49,508 nt of DNA from CAKZNE01 sp002695025 (GTDB taxonomy: Bacteria > Bacteroidota > Bacteroidia > Flavobacteriales > Schleiferiaceae), in NCBI GenBank assembly GCA_913043285.1, contig CAJWML010000024.1, positions 1 to 49,508 on the forward strand, read 5' to 3'. Both the position numbers and the translations under genes were made by a program. Every line of letters begins with the position of its first letter. Within the stretch, counting starts at the first letter, position 1. The notes beneath the pieces are model-generated. The model was not told the DNA's origin. It searched no databases and saw nothing but the letters and a program-made list of their open reading frames with translations. This document shows positions 14,758 through 22,655 of the stretch, one piece after another.

Positions 14758-17112
14758 ATGCTGAAAAAATTCATCATTGCTATCCTCATGGCCGGAGGAT
14801 ACTGTTCCGCGCAGGCTCAAAACTACAGTTTCCTCTTTACCAATGTAGACACCCTGTATATGAGCGGAGCCGCTCCGGGGCATCTTGCTGCCACGGGACC
14901 CAACGCCACCCCCATCGTTTCTTCCAACCTTTGTGAAAAGCCTTTAGGGCACTTCGCCATAGCATCTGTGTACCAAAGCGGGAAGGTAATGGCCATAGGC
15001 CACGAAGGAATGCTGACCAACTCCAATGTGGTACTGTATGATAACCTTCCCTTTCTGCTGAATGCTATGGAATGGCTGAATTCCGGCACTAAAAGGGTTA
15101 CACTGAAAGCCGGCTGGATTTACAGCGGCAATACCGGCACCCTGCAAAATGCCCTGATAAATAACAATTACACTTTTAACAGCTTCAATGGGGCCATAAC
15201 CACCGCTGCCCTGGCCAATACGGACATCCTGATCCTCGGTAACGACTGGAACAGCAACCAGCCCTATTCAGCCACAGAACTTAACGTACTTCAGAATTTT
15301 GTGGCCGGGGGCGGAGGATTGTTCATTGCCGGACTGGGCTGGAGCTGGCCCGGCACCACAGCTACCTACCCAATGAGCCAGGCCGCCAACCTCTTTGGAT
15401 TTACCTATACCAAAGATGGTATATCCGACCCCTACCACAATATTAACGGGGCCCCAAAATTCTATAATTTCCACCCTGAAAATACGGACACCTTACACCC
15501 TCACTGCCCCTCTCCCTATTTTGGCACCAGCATAACACGGGGCGACAACCTTCGGGTACTCCGCATGGCGGTTTCCACCACGGGGGAGTTTACCCAACAA
15601 AATGGTGGGGTAAACGCCATCAGCAACCTGATGCAGCAATGGTTGAGCGAGATCAACACCATTTACGGCAGGGAATATTGTGTGCGTTTTGAACTCATTC
15701 CCAACAACAACGCCCTGGTATTTCCCAATCCCGCTACAGACCCCTGGGCCACTTTGCCTCCTGGTTCCTCAGCCTGCAACAATGCCGGGCTGATACTGGA
15801 CCGCCAGGCCACGGTCATAGACAGCGTTGTTGGTGCTGCCAATTACGACATCAGCCATGTGATTGCCGGAAGTCCGTTTGGAGGCGGTTGTGCCGGGAGC
15901 CTCACCACAGGCGTATCGGGAGGCTTCCACCTGGGCGTAACCCGTCACGAAATGGGACACCAGTTTGGCCAGAGCCATGTTATTGATAACGGAGGCAATA
16001 ATAACTACGAACCCAAAAAACCCGGTGGCTGGACCATTCAGGGCGGAAATGATTACGGCTACGCGCATGCGCACTCCTACCACCAATTGGCCCACTTCCT
16101 GAACAGCATCCCCAATGTGGGCCTGAAGATCCCAACCGGTAACACCATCCCCACCGTAGATGCCGGACCGGATGTATACATTCCCGTTAGTACTCCTTTT
16201 ACCATTAAGGTTGCCGCCACAGACCCCGACCCCAATGACAGCCTTACCTATGTATGGGATAATATGACGCGCGGACCGCAGCAAAGCATCCCGGTTCCCG
16301 ATGATTCACAGGGAGCCCTGTTCTGGCGTTTACTTCCGGACACCGCCTCCTCCCGTACCTTCCCCATGATGAGTGATGTTCTTGCTAACATCAACGTAAA
16401 CAACCAGGAACAGCTGCCCAGCCAGGCCCGGATCATGGACATCCGCGTAACGGTAAACGATAATCACCAGATGCTCTACAACGGTCAGATGGTGAACGCC
16501 AGCGGCATCAATTCCGATGACCTTCAGCTTACCGTAGCAGCGGCCGGCCCCTTTGAGGTGACTAGCCAGGATGTGCCCGGTATTGTGTACCCCGGGGGTT
16601 CAGACCAAACCATCACCTGGAATGTGAACGGCACGGACACCCTGCCCATTAATACCCAAACCGTATCCATCCGTCTTTCTACCGATGGTGGGTATACCTA
16701 TCCCATTGCATTAGTGGACAGCACCCCCAATACCGGCCTTGCGCTGGTAACTTTACCCAACATCACTTCCAGCTCCTTACGGATAAAGGTAGCCGCCAAC
16801 AACAGCATTTATTTTGATGTGAATACCGCTGACTTCAGCCTGGTTAAATCCAATATTTCCATACCGGAAAGTGCTGCTGATAAAGAAGTAAGGGTTTACC
16901 CTAACCCTGCCCGGGATTTTATAGTGATCGACTTTCCCGCTCAGGGCGACTTTAGCGCCCGGCTCTTTAATATGAACCAGCGGTTAATTTCCGAACACCA
17001 TAATACCTATCGCCTTAGCACCGCTGATCTGCCTCACGGCATTTACTTGTTGGAGCTTACGGATCTGCAATCTTCCAGAAAGGTGTATAAGAAGGTGATG
17101 ATCCGGAATTAA
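14758..17112 (+). CDS. T9SS-exported metzincin metalloprotease
   Basis: A 784-residue secreted protease. The ATG before LKKFIIAILMAGGYCSAQAQ is preferred because it begins directly with a signal peptide; the longer in-frame start at 14701 would bury it. An N-terminal domain (about 20-190) has a class I amidotransferase-like look (LANTDILILGND, NFVAGGGGLFIAGLG), then the metzincin catalytic site HEMGHQFGQSH (H397, E398, H401, H407). Beta domains follow (about 455-690). The C-terminus (VRVYPNPARDFIVIDFP, then GIYLLELTD and KVYKKVMIRN) is a type A T9SS sorting domain, removed on export to the surface or medium. It is likely an extracellular protein degrader. Confidence 0.88.
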   Translation: MLKKFIIAILMAGGYCSAQAQNYSFLFTNVDTLYMSGAAPGHLAATGPNATPIVSSNLCEKPLGHFAIASVYQSGKVMAIGHEGMLTNSNVVLYDNLPFLLNAMEWLNSGTKRVTLKAGWIYSGNTGTLQNALINNNYTFNSFNGAITTAALANTDILILGNDWNSNQPYSATELNVLQNFVAGGGGLFIAGLGWSWPGTTATYPMSQAANLFGFTYTKDGISDPYHNINGAPKFYNFHPENTDTLHPHCPSPYFGTSITRGDNLRVLRMAVSTTGEFTQQNGGVNAISNLMQQWLSEINTIYGREYCVRFELIPNNNALVFPNPATDPWATLPPGSSACNNAGLILDRQATVIDSVVGAANYDISHVIAGSPFGGGCAGSLTTGVSGGFHLGVTRHEMGHQFGQSHVIDNGGNNNYEPKKPGGWTIQGGNDYGYAHAHSYHQLAHFLNSIPNVGLKIPTGNTIPTVDAGPDVYIPVSTPFTIKVAATDPDPNDSLTYVWDNMTRGPQQSIPVPDDSQGALFWRLLPDTASSRTFPMMSDVLANINVNNQEQLPSQARIMDIRVTVNDNHQMLYNGQMVNASGINSDDLQLTVAAAGPFEVTSQDVPGIVYPGGSDQTITWNVNGTDTLPINTQTVSIRLSTDGGYTYPIALVDSTPNTGLALVTLPNITSSSLRIKVAANNSIYFDVNTADFSLVKSNISIPESAADKEVRVYPNPARDFIVIDFPAQGDFSARLFNMNQRLISEHHNTYRLSTADLPHGIYLLELTDLQSSRKVYKKVMIRN

Positions 17113-17224
17113 GACTTTAAATTATCTCTATATCTGTTTTGTGAAAATTGAAAAGACTGGGAAAAAGTGTCAAGAAGAAAAGAAAATAATACTCTTCATG
17201 TAAATTTATGCATAAAAACAGCCC

Positions 17225-17590
17225 ATGACCACCACCAGTAAGCACGATGAACGCATGGCGAAAATGACCTTCGCTTCAGTGTATCCGCACTACGTCACCA
17301 AGGTTCAGAAAAAAGACCGGACGGAATCTGAATTACAGCAGGTAATTGAATGGCTCACAGGCTTTAATGCAAATCAACAAGGGGAGCTCATCCGTGAGAA
17401 GGTTACCTTCGAAGAATTCTTTCAAAAGGCTACTCTCAACCCCAACGTCAATCTGATTACAGGGCTCATTTGTGGTTACCGGGTGGAAGAGATCGAAAAC
17501 CCTTTAACCCAAAAGGTACGTTACCTGGACAAGCTGGTGGATGAGCTGGCCAGGGGGCGCAAAATGGAAAAAATACTCCGGGACTCATAG
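17225..17590 (+). CDS. DUF2200 family protein
   Basis: A 121-residue small cytoplasmic protein recognisable by MAKMTFASVYPHYVTKVQKKDRT, the VIEWLTGF helix and a C-terminal TGLICGYRVEEIENPLTQKVRYLDKLVDEL. DUF2200 has no settled function that I know of. It is mostly helical and ends with a basic tail (ARGRKMEKIL). It is not close-packed with other genes. Confidence 0.85.
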   Translation: MTTTSKHDERMAKMTFASVYPHYVTKVQKKDRTESELQQVIEWLTGFNANQQGELIREKVTFEEFFQKATLNPNVNLITGLICGYRVEEIENPLTQKVRYLDKLVDELARGRKMEKILRDS

Positions 17591-18011
17591 AAATGCCCTG
17601 GGCAGCAGCGATGGCATCACTATACTGCCGGCCCTTCAAAACCGGGTGTGTGGTACCCCGGCTTTGGTGTAGGATATATACCACCCCCAGGCAACATCCG
17701 TTATATACTAATCCCACACACCTCGCACCCTTTTCACATGATATAGTTAATACCGGTTTAGCATGGGCTTAACACCACCTTGATACGAGCTTGACACGTA
17801 GTAAAGGCATAGGTGAGGCGGGGACAAGCCATATATAAAATGGAAATAGTGCGCTGCAAACCCGGCTTTACCCTCTAACCCTTCTCACCCGGTGAACACC
17901 TCGTGATAGCCAAAATGAAATACGCAATCACCACCTCAACTTGTCCGTTTCGGCCATCCTTATAAAAATAAAGATGGCGTAAACTAGCTTCCTGAAAATA
18001 TACCTTTTAGT
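17591..18011. other. Non-coding spacer, nothing clear
   Basis: About 420 bp without a convincing gene on either strand. I see no strong hairpin, no repeat shared with other spacers, and no full match to the -7 element; TACCTTTT at 18001-18008 just before the hydrolase start is a six-of-eight match. Confidence 0.5.
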
Positions 18012-18557
18012 ATGACTAAAAACACATTGTTCATCCAGGCCGGAGGCGATGGAGGCTACGAAGCAGATGAAAAATTGGTCGCCTCCCTGCAAAAGGAATT
18101 GGGGACGGACTACAAGGTACATTATCCCCGTTTGGCATCGGATGAAGACTTACCGGATTTTGGCTGGCCGCAACAGATCGGTAAAGAGATCCATTCTATT
18201 ACCGGTGAACTTACCCTGGTGGCGCATTCGTTAGGTGCTTCCATGTTACTCAAATGTCTTTCCGAAAACAGGTTTGAAAAGGACATCAAGGGGATATTCC
18301 TTATGGCTGCTCCCTTTTGGAGCGGTGATGAAAATTGGAAACAAGGCTTAAAACTGAACCAGGGTTTTGAGAATAAACTCCCTGAAAATGTTCCGCTTTT
18401 TCTGTACCACTGTCGGGATGATGAAGAGGTTCCGTTCAGCCACCTATCCATATACCGGCAAAAACTACCGAAGGCCACTGTCCGGGAAACAGAAAGCGGA
18501 GGACACCAGTTTAATAATGATTTATCAGAGGTTGCTGAGGATATCAGAAGCCAATGA
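18012..18557 (+). CDS. RBBP9/YdeN-like alpha/beta hydrolase
   Basis: A 181-residue small serine hydrolase. Nucleophile Ser73 in VAHSLGAS, acid at D136 or D137 in YHCRDDEEVPF, and His165 in ESGGHQF complete a triad. The opening (NTLFIQAGGDGGYEADEKL) and compact size, without a lid domain, match the RBBP9/YdeN group. The substrate is unknown. No signal peptide is seen, so it is cytoplasmic. It ends 5 bp before the convergent winged-helix gene. Confidence 0.8.
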   Translation: MTKNTLFIQAGGDGGYEADEKLVASLQKELGTDYKVHYPRLASDEDLPDFGWPQQIGKEIHSITGELTLVAHSLGASMLLKCLSENRFEKDIKGIFLMAAPFWSGDENWKQGLKLNQGFENKLPENVPLFLYHCRDDEEVPFSHLSIYRQKLPKATVRETESGGHQFNNDLSEVAEDIRSQ

Positions 18558-18562
18558 ATCTT

Positions 18563-19456
18563 TTACCCATTCACCACCAGCTTATACCCTACTCCCCGAA
18601 CATTCACAATTTTGAGCCCCGGATCATGCTCCAGTTTTTTGCGCAACTTGGAGATGAACACATCCAGGGTGCGACCTATGTACACGCCTTCATCACCCCA
18701 TACCTTGTTCAGGATCGTTTCGCGCTCCAAAGTAGTGTTGGCCGATTGATACAATAATAACAGCAACTCATTCTCTTTTCCGGTGAGTTCCATTCGTTCG
18801 TCTTTAAGCTGTAGCTCCATATTGGTGGCATCGTAGCGGTAGGCACCCAGGGGTATCAGATTAGCCTGGATTTCTGCAGGCCCCTCACTTTTACGAAAAT
18901 AGACCCACAGCACACTGATGATCAACAGAAGGACGGTGAGCACAGCTAAAGGGATAAAAGCGTTGGTTCTTACAGCCGCAGTTTTGCTGTTTGGCCCGGT
19001 AACCGGTGCTGACGTAACCGGGCCGGGTGCATCCAGGATGTTCAGCACAACCGTATAACAGCCAACATCCTGCTTCCTTCCTTTACAGGGAATAATATCC
19101 TCCGTACCTCCTACCTCATAACTGTATACCACATTCCCGGTATCGCAATCAACAACTTCAACCAGGTAGTGCCGGGCAAAATTCGTGTGCAGGTTCACAC
19201 TATCCATCAGTTTTACCAACTCTTCAGGGTCAAAGCCAAAATCTGACGCAAAACGTATCCTATAGCTATTACCTTCCTTCTCTACCGGCAAAACCCTGGA
19301 TGTACTATCACCCGCGCTCAGCAGCAGCTGATGCCCCAACAGGCGCATGGCTGTGCGGATGTGCTTTTCATCCGGCTGCTCTCCGGCTGTTAGCTGTAAG
19401 CCGCAAAGCACACCCAACAAGAGCGTGAAGATCTTCTTTCTGAAAGAAATTTGCAT
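18563..19456 (-). CDS. Membrane-anchored winged-helix transcription regulator with periplasmic domain
   Basis: A 297-residue protein in this order: signal or N-terminal membrane segment (about 9-25), extracytoplasmic domain (26-165) with cysteines at 104, 124 and 133, one strong membrane segment (about 167-187), and a cytoplasmic OmpR/PhoB-type winged helix (about 200-297). The DNA-binding part shows LTGKENELLLLL, ETILNKVWGDEGVYIGRT, DVFISKLRKKLEHDP and VRGVGYKL. There is no receiver domain, so it is a one-component regulator that probably reads the periplasm directly, like ToxR or CadC but with the DNA-binding part at the C-terminus. It is divergent from a lipoprotein propeller, and 10-bp-spaced TTTACATT repeats lie between them. 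Confidence 0.85.
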   Translation of the reverse strand: MQISFRKKIFTLLLGVLCGLQLTAGEQPDEKHIRTAMRLLGHQLLLSAGDSTSRVLPVEKEGNSYRIRFASDFGFDPEELVKLMDSVNLHTNFARHYLVEVVDCDTGNVVYSYEVGGTEDIIPCKGRKQDVGCYTVVLNILDAPGPVTSAPVTGPNSKTAAVRTNAFIPLAVLTVLLLIISVLWVYFRKSEGPAEIQANLIPLGAYRYDATNMELQLKDERMELTGKENELLLLLYQSANTTLERETILNKVWGDEGVYIGRTLDVFISKLRKKLEHDPGLKIVNVRGVGYKLVVNG

Positions 19457-19494
19457 GACACAAAGCTACCTGATTGCCATGCCATTTGAAATGT

Positions 19495-19524
19495 TTTACC
19501 CCCTATTTTACATTAATTTACATT
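19495..19524. promoter_or_regulatory. Tandem TTTACATT repeats (candidate OmpR-type operator)
   Basis: TTTACATT occurs at 19507-19514 and again at 19517-19524, exactly one helical turn apart; a weaker TTTACC is at 19495. On the minus strand they read AATGTAAA, matching the GTAAA core of the array at 3121-3159. The site ends 29 bp before a -7-like TACTTTTA (19554-19561), a suitable activator position for the propeller gene, and starts 38 bp from the regulator's start codon. Confidence 0.5.
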
Positions 19525-19582
19525 GCTTAACGTAAGCCAGGAAGCCTCCACTCTACTTTTAATCCCAATATTACACATCACT

Positions 19583-20707
19583 ATGAAAAGGTTTTATGTA
19601 ACCCTGGTAACCTCCTTAGTATTGACTTTAACAGCCTGCAACGGTCAGGATAAGACCCCGGTTCACTCCGCTCAAACTTCAGCAGACAGCCTTACGGCAA
19701 CCTACAACCGGCAGCTCCACCCTCCCTTCCTTGGCCCCCTTAATCAACAGGACCCCGCCAATCAGATCAGTCCCTTTGTACGCAGGATCTTCCAGGACCA
19801 GGTGGGAAGTATGTGGTTTGGCACCAATGGTGACGGGGTCATCCGCTACCAGGGAGACTCACTGCAATATCTTTCCGTGCAACAAGGCTTTGGCGGTGTG
19901 GCCGTACGCGCTATTCTTGGTGACCGCCACGGGAATGTATGGTTTGGCACCAATGGAGGGTTAACCAAATATGTTCCCGCTCAGGGCTTCACCAATTACA
20001 CGGAGCAGGACGGACTCATCAATAATGATATCTGGACTATGACTTTTGATCAAGAGGGTGTTTTGTGGATCGGTACCTTAGAAGGAGTAAGCCGTTTTGA
20101 TGGTAAAGAGTTTACCCATTTCAACCTTCCCGAAACCGTATCTGATCCCAGCCGGGGCGTAACCAGTACCCGCATCGTGCATCATATTATGGAGGATTCA
20201 AAAGAACGGATGTGGTTTGCCACCAATGGCGGAGCCTTTATTTACGACCCTTCTGCCTCAGATGATCAGGCACGCCTCACAAACATCTCGGAAAAGGATG
20301 GGCTTTGCAACAATGTTGTGAACTGTGTACTCGAGGACCAGCAGGGAAACATCTGGTTTGCCACCCATCACAATGGCGTATGCCGCTGGGACGGAAAATC
20401 CTTTACCCGCTTTACCGCCCAGGATGGCGTGGAAGGCCCCGAAGCCTGGGATCTTTACCAGGATAGGTCCGGCAATATATGGTTCCCTACCGAAGGGTAT
20501 GGAGTATTCCGTTACAACGGCAGCAAACAGTATCCGTTTAACAACTTTTCCGAAACAGAAGGTTTAGCCAGCCGCGCTGTACAATGCACCTTTGAGGATA
20601 AAGACGGCCGGATATGGTGTGGCGGATGGCTGGGATTATACCGGTATGACCCATCCCAGCCCGAAGCCGGTTTTGTAAATCTCACCAAAGAACTTCCCTG
20701 GGACTGA
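19583..20707 (+). CDS. Lipoprotein with two-component-regulator propeller repeats
   Basis: A 374-residue lipoprotein starting at the ATG before KRFYVTLVTSLVLTLTAC (Cys19); an earlier in-frame start at 19523 would overlap the operator repeats. The mature part is a beta-propeller built of Reg_prop repeats: SMWFGTNGDGVIRY, NVWFGTNGGLTKY, VLWIGTLEGVSRFDG, RMWFATNGGAFIY, NIWFATHHNGVCRWDG, NIWFPTEGYGVFRYNG and RIWCGGWLGLYRYD. In hybrid two-component sensors such propellers bind oligosaccharides and precede a kinase; here there is no Y_Y_Y, membrane or kinase part. It may be a detached sensor working with the divergent membrane regulator. Confidence 0.85.
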   Translation: MKRFYVTLVTSLVLTLTACNGQDKTPVHSAQTSADSLTATYNRQLHPPFLGPLNQQDPANQISPFVRRIFQDQVGSMWFGTNGDGVIRYQGDSLQYLSVQQGFGGVAVRAILGDRHGNVWFGTNGGLTKYVPAQGFTNYTEQDGLINNDIWTMTFDQEGVLWIGTLEGVSRFDGKEFTHFNLPETVSDPSRGVTSTRIVHHIMEDSKERMWFATNGGAFIYDPSASDDQARLTNISEKDGLCNNVVNCVLEDQQGNIWFATHHNGVCRWDGKSFTRFTAQDGVEGPEAWDLYQDRSGNIWFPTEGYGVFRYNGSKQYPFNNFSETEGLASRAVQCTFEDKDGRIWCGGWLGLYRYDPSQPEAGFVNLTKELPWD

Positions 20708-20725
20708 GAAAGGTAAGCACTCCTC

Positions 20726-21466
20726 CTATTTCTGCTGCTCGGTAGGCATTACAAACACCGCATTAACGTTAGCCCGGGTATTCTGCGCCAGTGCATAGTG
20801 AATGGCTTCCGCAATATCCTCGGCTTCCAGGGTAGTGATCTTTTTTCCCATATCTTCAATACCCTTTTTGATTTCATCATCTTTAATGGAATCCTGGAGT
20901 TCCGTATCCACATAACCCGGTTCAACCGATGTAACCCGGATACCGTAAGTGGGGGCCACCTCCTGGCGCAAACCTTCCGTAAACATCTTAACTGCAGCCT
21001 TGGTGGCACAATACACCGCTCCACCCGGAAAGTAGTTGTGAGCCGCGCTGGAAGCTACGTTAATAATATGCCCGGATTTTTGCTCCTTTAAATACGGCAA
21101 TACCGCAGCCACCCCGTTCAGCACACCCTTGATATTTACATCTACCATCTGATCCCATTCATCGGTGCGCAGTTTCTCCACTTTGGAGAGCGGCATCAAT
21201 CCGGCATTATTGATTAGCACATCCAGTCCGCCCAGCTCTTTCCTGGTCTTTTCGGCCGCTTTCTTCATGTCCTCAGCCCTGGTTACATCACACTCCACAA
21301 CCAGTGCTTTTCCACCCTTACTTTCTATCTCATTTTTCAGTTTTTCCAGGCGGTCGCCTCTCCGGGCCAGTAAGGCTACTTTGGCCCCGGCTCCGGCCAG
21401 TCTCTTTGCCGTACTTTCTCCTATTCCGCTGGACGCTCCTGTGATCAGTATTACTTTGTCTTTCAT
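20726..21466 (-). CDS. Short-chain dehydrogenase/reductase (SDR)
   Basis: A 246-residue classical SDR starting at the ATG before KDKVILITGASSGIG; a longer in-frame start (21511) adds 15 unlike residues. Motifs: TGASSGIG at 9-16, the ARR after strand 2 (residues 35-37, favouring NADP), D60 in VVECDVT, NNAG 86-89, Ser139/140, Y152 and K156. It resembles the YdfG/serine-dehydrogenase-like or clavaldehyde-dehydrogenase-like groups. The substrate is unassigned. It converges on the propeller gene with an 18-bp gap and stands alone. Confidence 0.9.
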   Translation of the reverse strand: MKDKVILITGASSGIGESTAKRLAGAGAKVALLARRGDRLEKLKNEIESKGGKALVVECDVTRAEDMKKAAEKTRKELGGLDVLINNAGLMPLSKVEKLRTDEWDQMVDVNIKGVLNGVAAVLPYLKEQKSGHIINVASSAAHNYFPGGAVYCATKAAVKMFTEGLRQEVAPTYGIRVTSVEPGYVDTELQDSIKDDEIKKGIEDMGKKITTLEAEDIAEAIHYALAQNTRANVNAVFVMPTEQQK

Positions 21467-21595
21467 TATTCTTCTTTTATGGGTTCTATCTCCCAACGCC
21501 TCAAGGATCATCCTGTTTAAAGTGCAGGAAAGTTTTGCCTTAAACCTGTAGCCTTTCTCTTCGTTTAATGAGCATTGGAATAACTCATCTTGTTT

Positions 21596-22603
21596 ATGCT
21601 ACACTATCTTAAAACTTACCCTATCGCCCTTTTTCTCATCTTTTTAAATCCGTTAAGCGCTCAGCAACCGGATTTGAAATGGCTGGATATTGAACTGAGT
21701 AATTACTCATATCCCTACCCGGTTAAGTTTATCAAGCTGGATGTACAGCAGCAAAAGCTAAGCATGGCTTATATGGATGTAAAGCCTGATAATTACAACG
21801 GCCGCAACATTCTGCTCTTCCACGGTAAAAATTTTAATGGAGCTTACTGGCAAACCACTATCGAGGCTCTTACCCGGGAAGGCTACCGGGTAATTGTTCC
21901 GGACCAGGTAGGATTTGGAAAATCGTCCAAGCCCGCCCATTTTCACTATACCTTTCAGCAACTGGCCCTCAACACCAAATTCCTCCTGGATACTTTGAAC
22001 GTTACCAAAACAACGGTGCTGGGACACTCTATGGGAGGCATGCTGGCCACGCGCTTTGCCCTGATGTTTCCGGGTATAACCAAAAAACTGGTACTTGAAA
22101 ACCCAATAGGGCTGGAAGACTGGAAATTAAAGGTTCCCTATAAACCTGTGCAATGGTGGTATAAAAATGAGCTGGAAAAAGATTACGAGAAGATCAGGAG
22201 TTACCAGGAATCCAGTTACTACGATGGGAAGTGGAAACCCAAATATGATGAATGGGTAAACCTGCTGGCGGGATGGACGCTCAACTCCGATTACAACCGC
22301 ATTGCCTGGAATGCCGCACTTACCTATGACATGATATTTACCCAACCTGTATTGTACGAATTTGACCAACTGCAAATGCCCACCCTGCTTATTATTGGCA
22401 CCCGTGACCGCACAGCACTTGGAAAACCTTTGGTAAGCCAAGAAGTGCGGGAAACCATGGGGCTGTATGATCAATTAGGGAAGAAAACCCAGAAGGCCAT
22501 TCCCAATGCCCGCCTGGTGGAAATCGAGAACGTTGGCCACCTCCCGCATATAGAGAGCTTTCCGGAATTCATAAGCCCTCTTCTGAAGTTTATGGCGGAA
22601 TAA
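21596..22603 (+). CDS. Secreted alpha/beta hydrolase
   Basis: A 335-residue protein. The ATG is preferred over a TTG two codons upstream. A signal peptide (to about residue 22, LNPLSAQ) is followed by an alpha/beta hydrolase fold: oxyanion motif LLFHGKNFNG, nucleophile Ser145 in GHSMGG, acid Asp in IIGTRDRTALG, and His in NVGHLPHIE. A cap domain rich in Trp and Tyr lies between (about 175-245). The sequence resembles the epoxide hydrolase/haloalkane dehalogenase-like group. The natural substrate is unknown; export suggests a periplasmic ester or similar. It ends at a hairpin shared with the convergent katG. Confidence 0.85.
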   Translation: MLHYLKTYPIALFLIFLNPLSAQQPDLKWLDIELSNYSYPYPVKFIKLDVQQQKLSMAYMDVKPDNYNGRNILLFHGKNFNGAYWQTTIEALTREGYRVIVPDQVGFGKSSKPAHFHYTFQQLALNTKFLLDTLNVTKTTVLGHSMGGMLATRFALMFPGITKKLVLENPIGLEDWKLKVPYKPVQWWYKNELEKDYEKIRSYQESSYYDGKWKPKYDEWVNLLAGWTLNSDYNRIAWNAALTYDMIFTQPVLYEFDQLQMPTLLIIGTRDRTALGKPLVSQEVRETMGLYDQLGKKTQKAIPNARLVEIENVGHLPHIESFPEFISPLLKFMAE

Positions 22604-22612
22604 AAACATAAA

Positions 22613-22632
22613 GCCAGCTCTTAAGAGCTGGC
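22613..22632. terminator. Bidirectional terminator between hydrolase and katG
   Basis: GCCAGCTC (22613-22620) pairs with GAGCTGGC (22625-22632) around TTAA. An A-rich run lies before it and TTTATT after it, so it can terminate both convergent genes. Confidence 0.75.
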
Positions 22633-22655
22633 TTTATTACCTGCATTCAGGCTTT

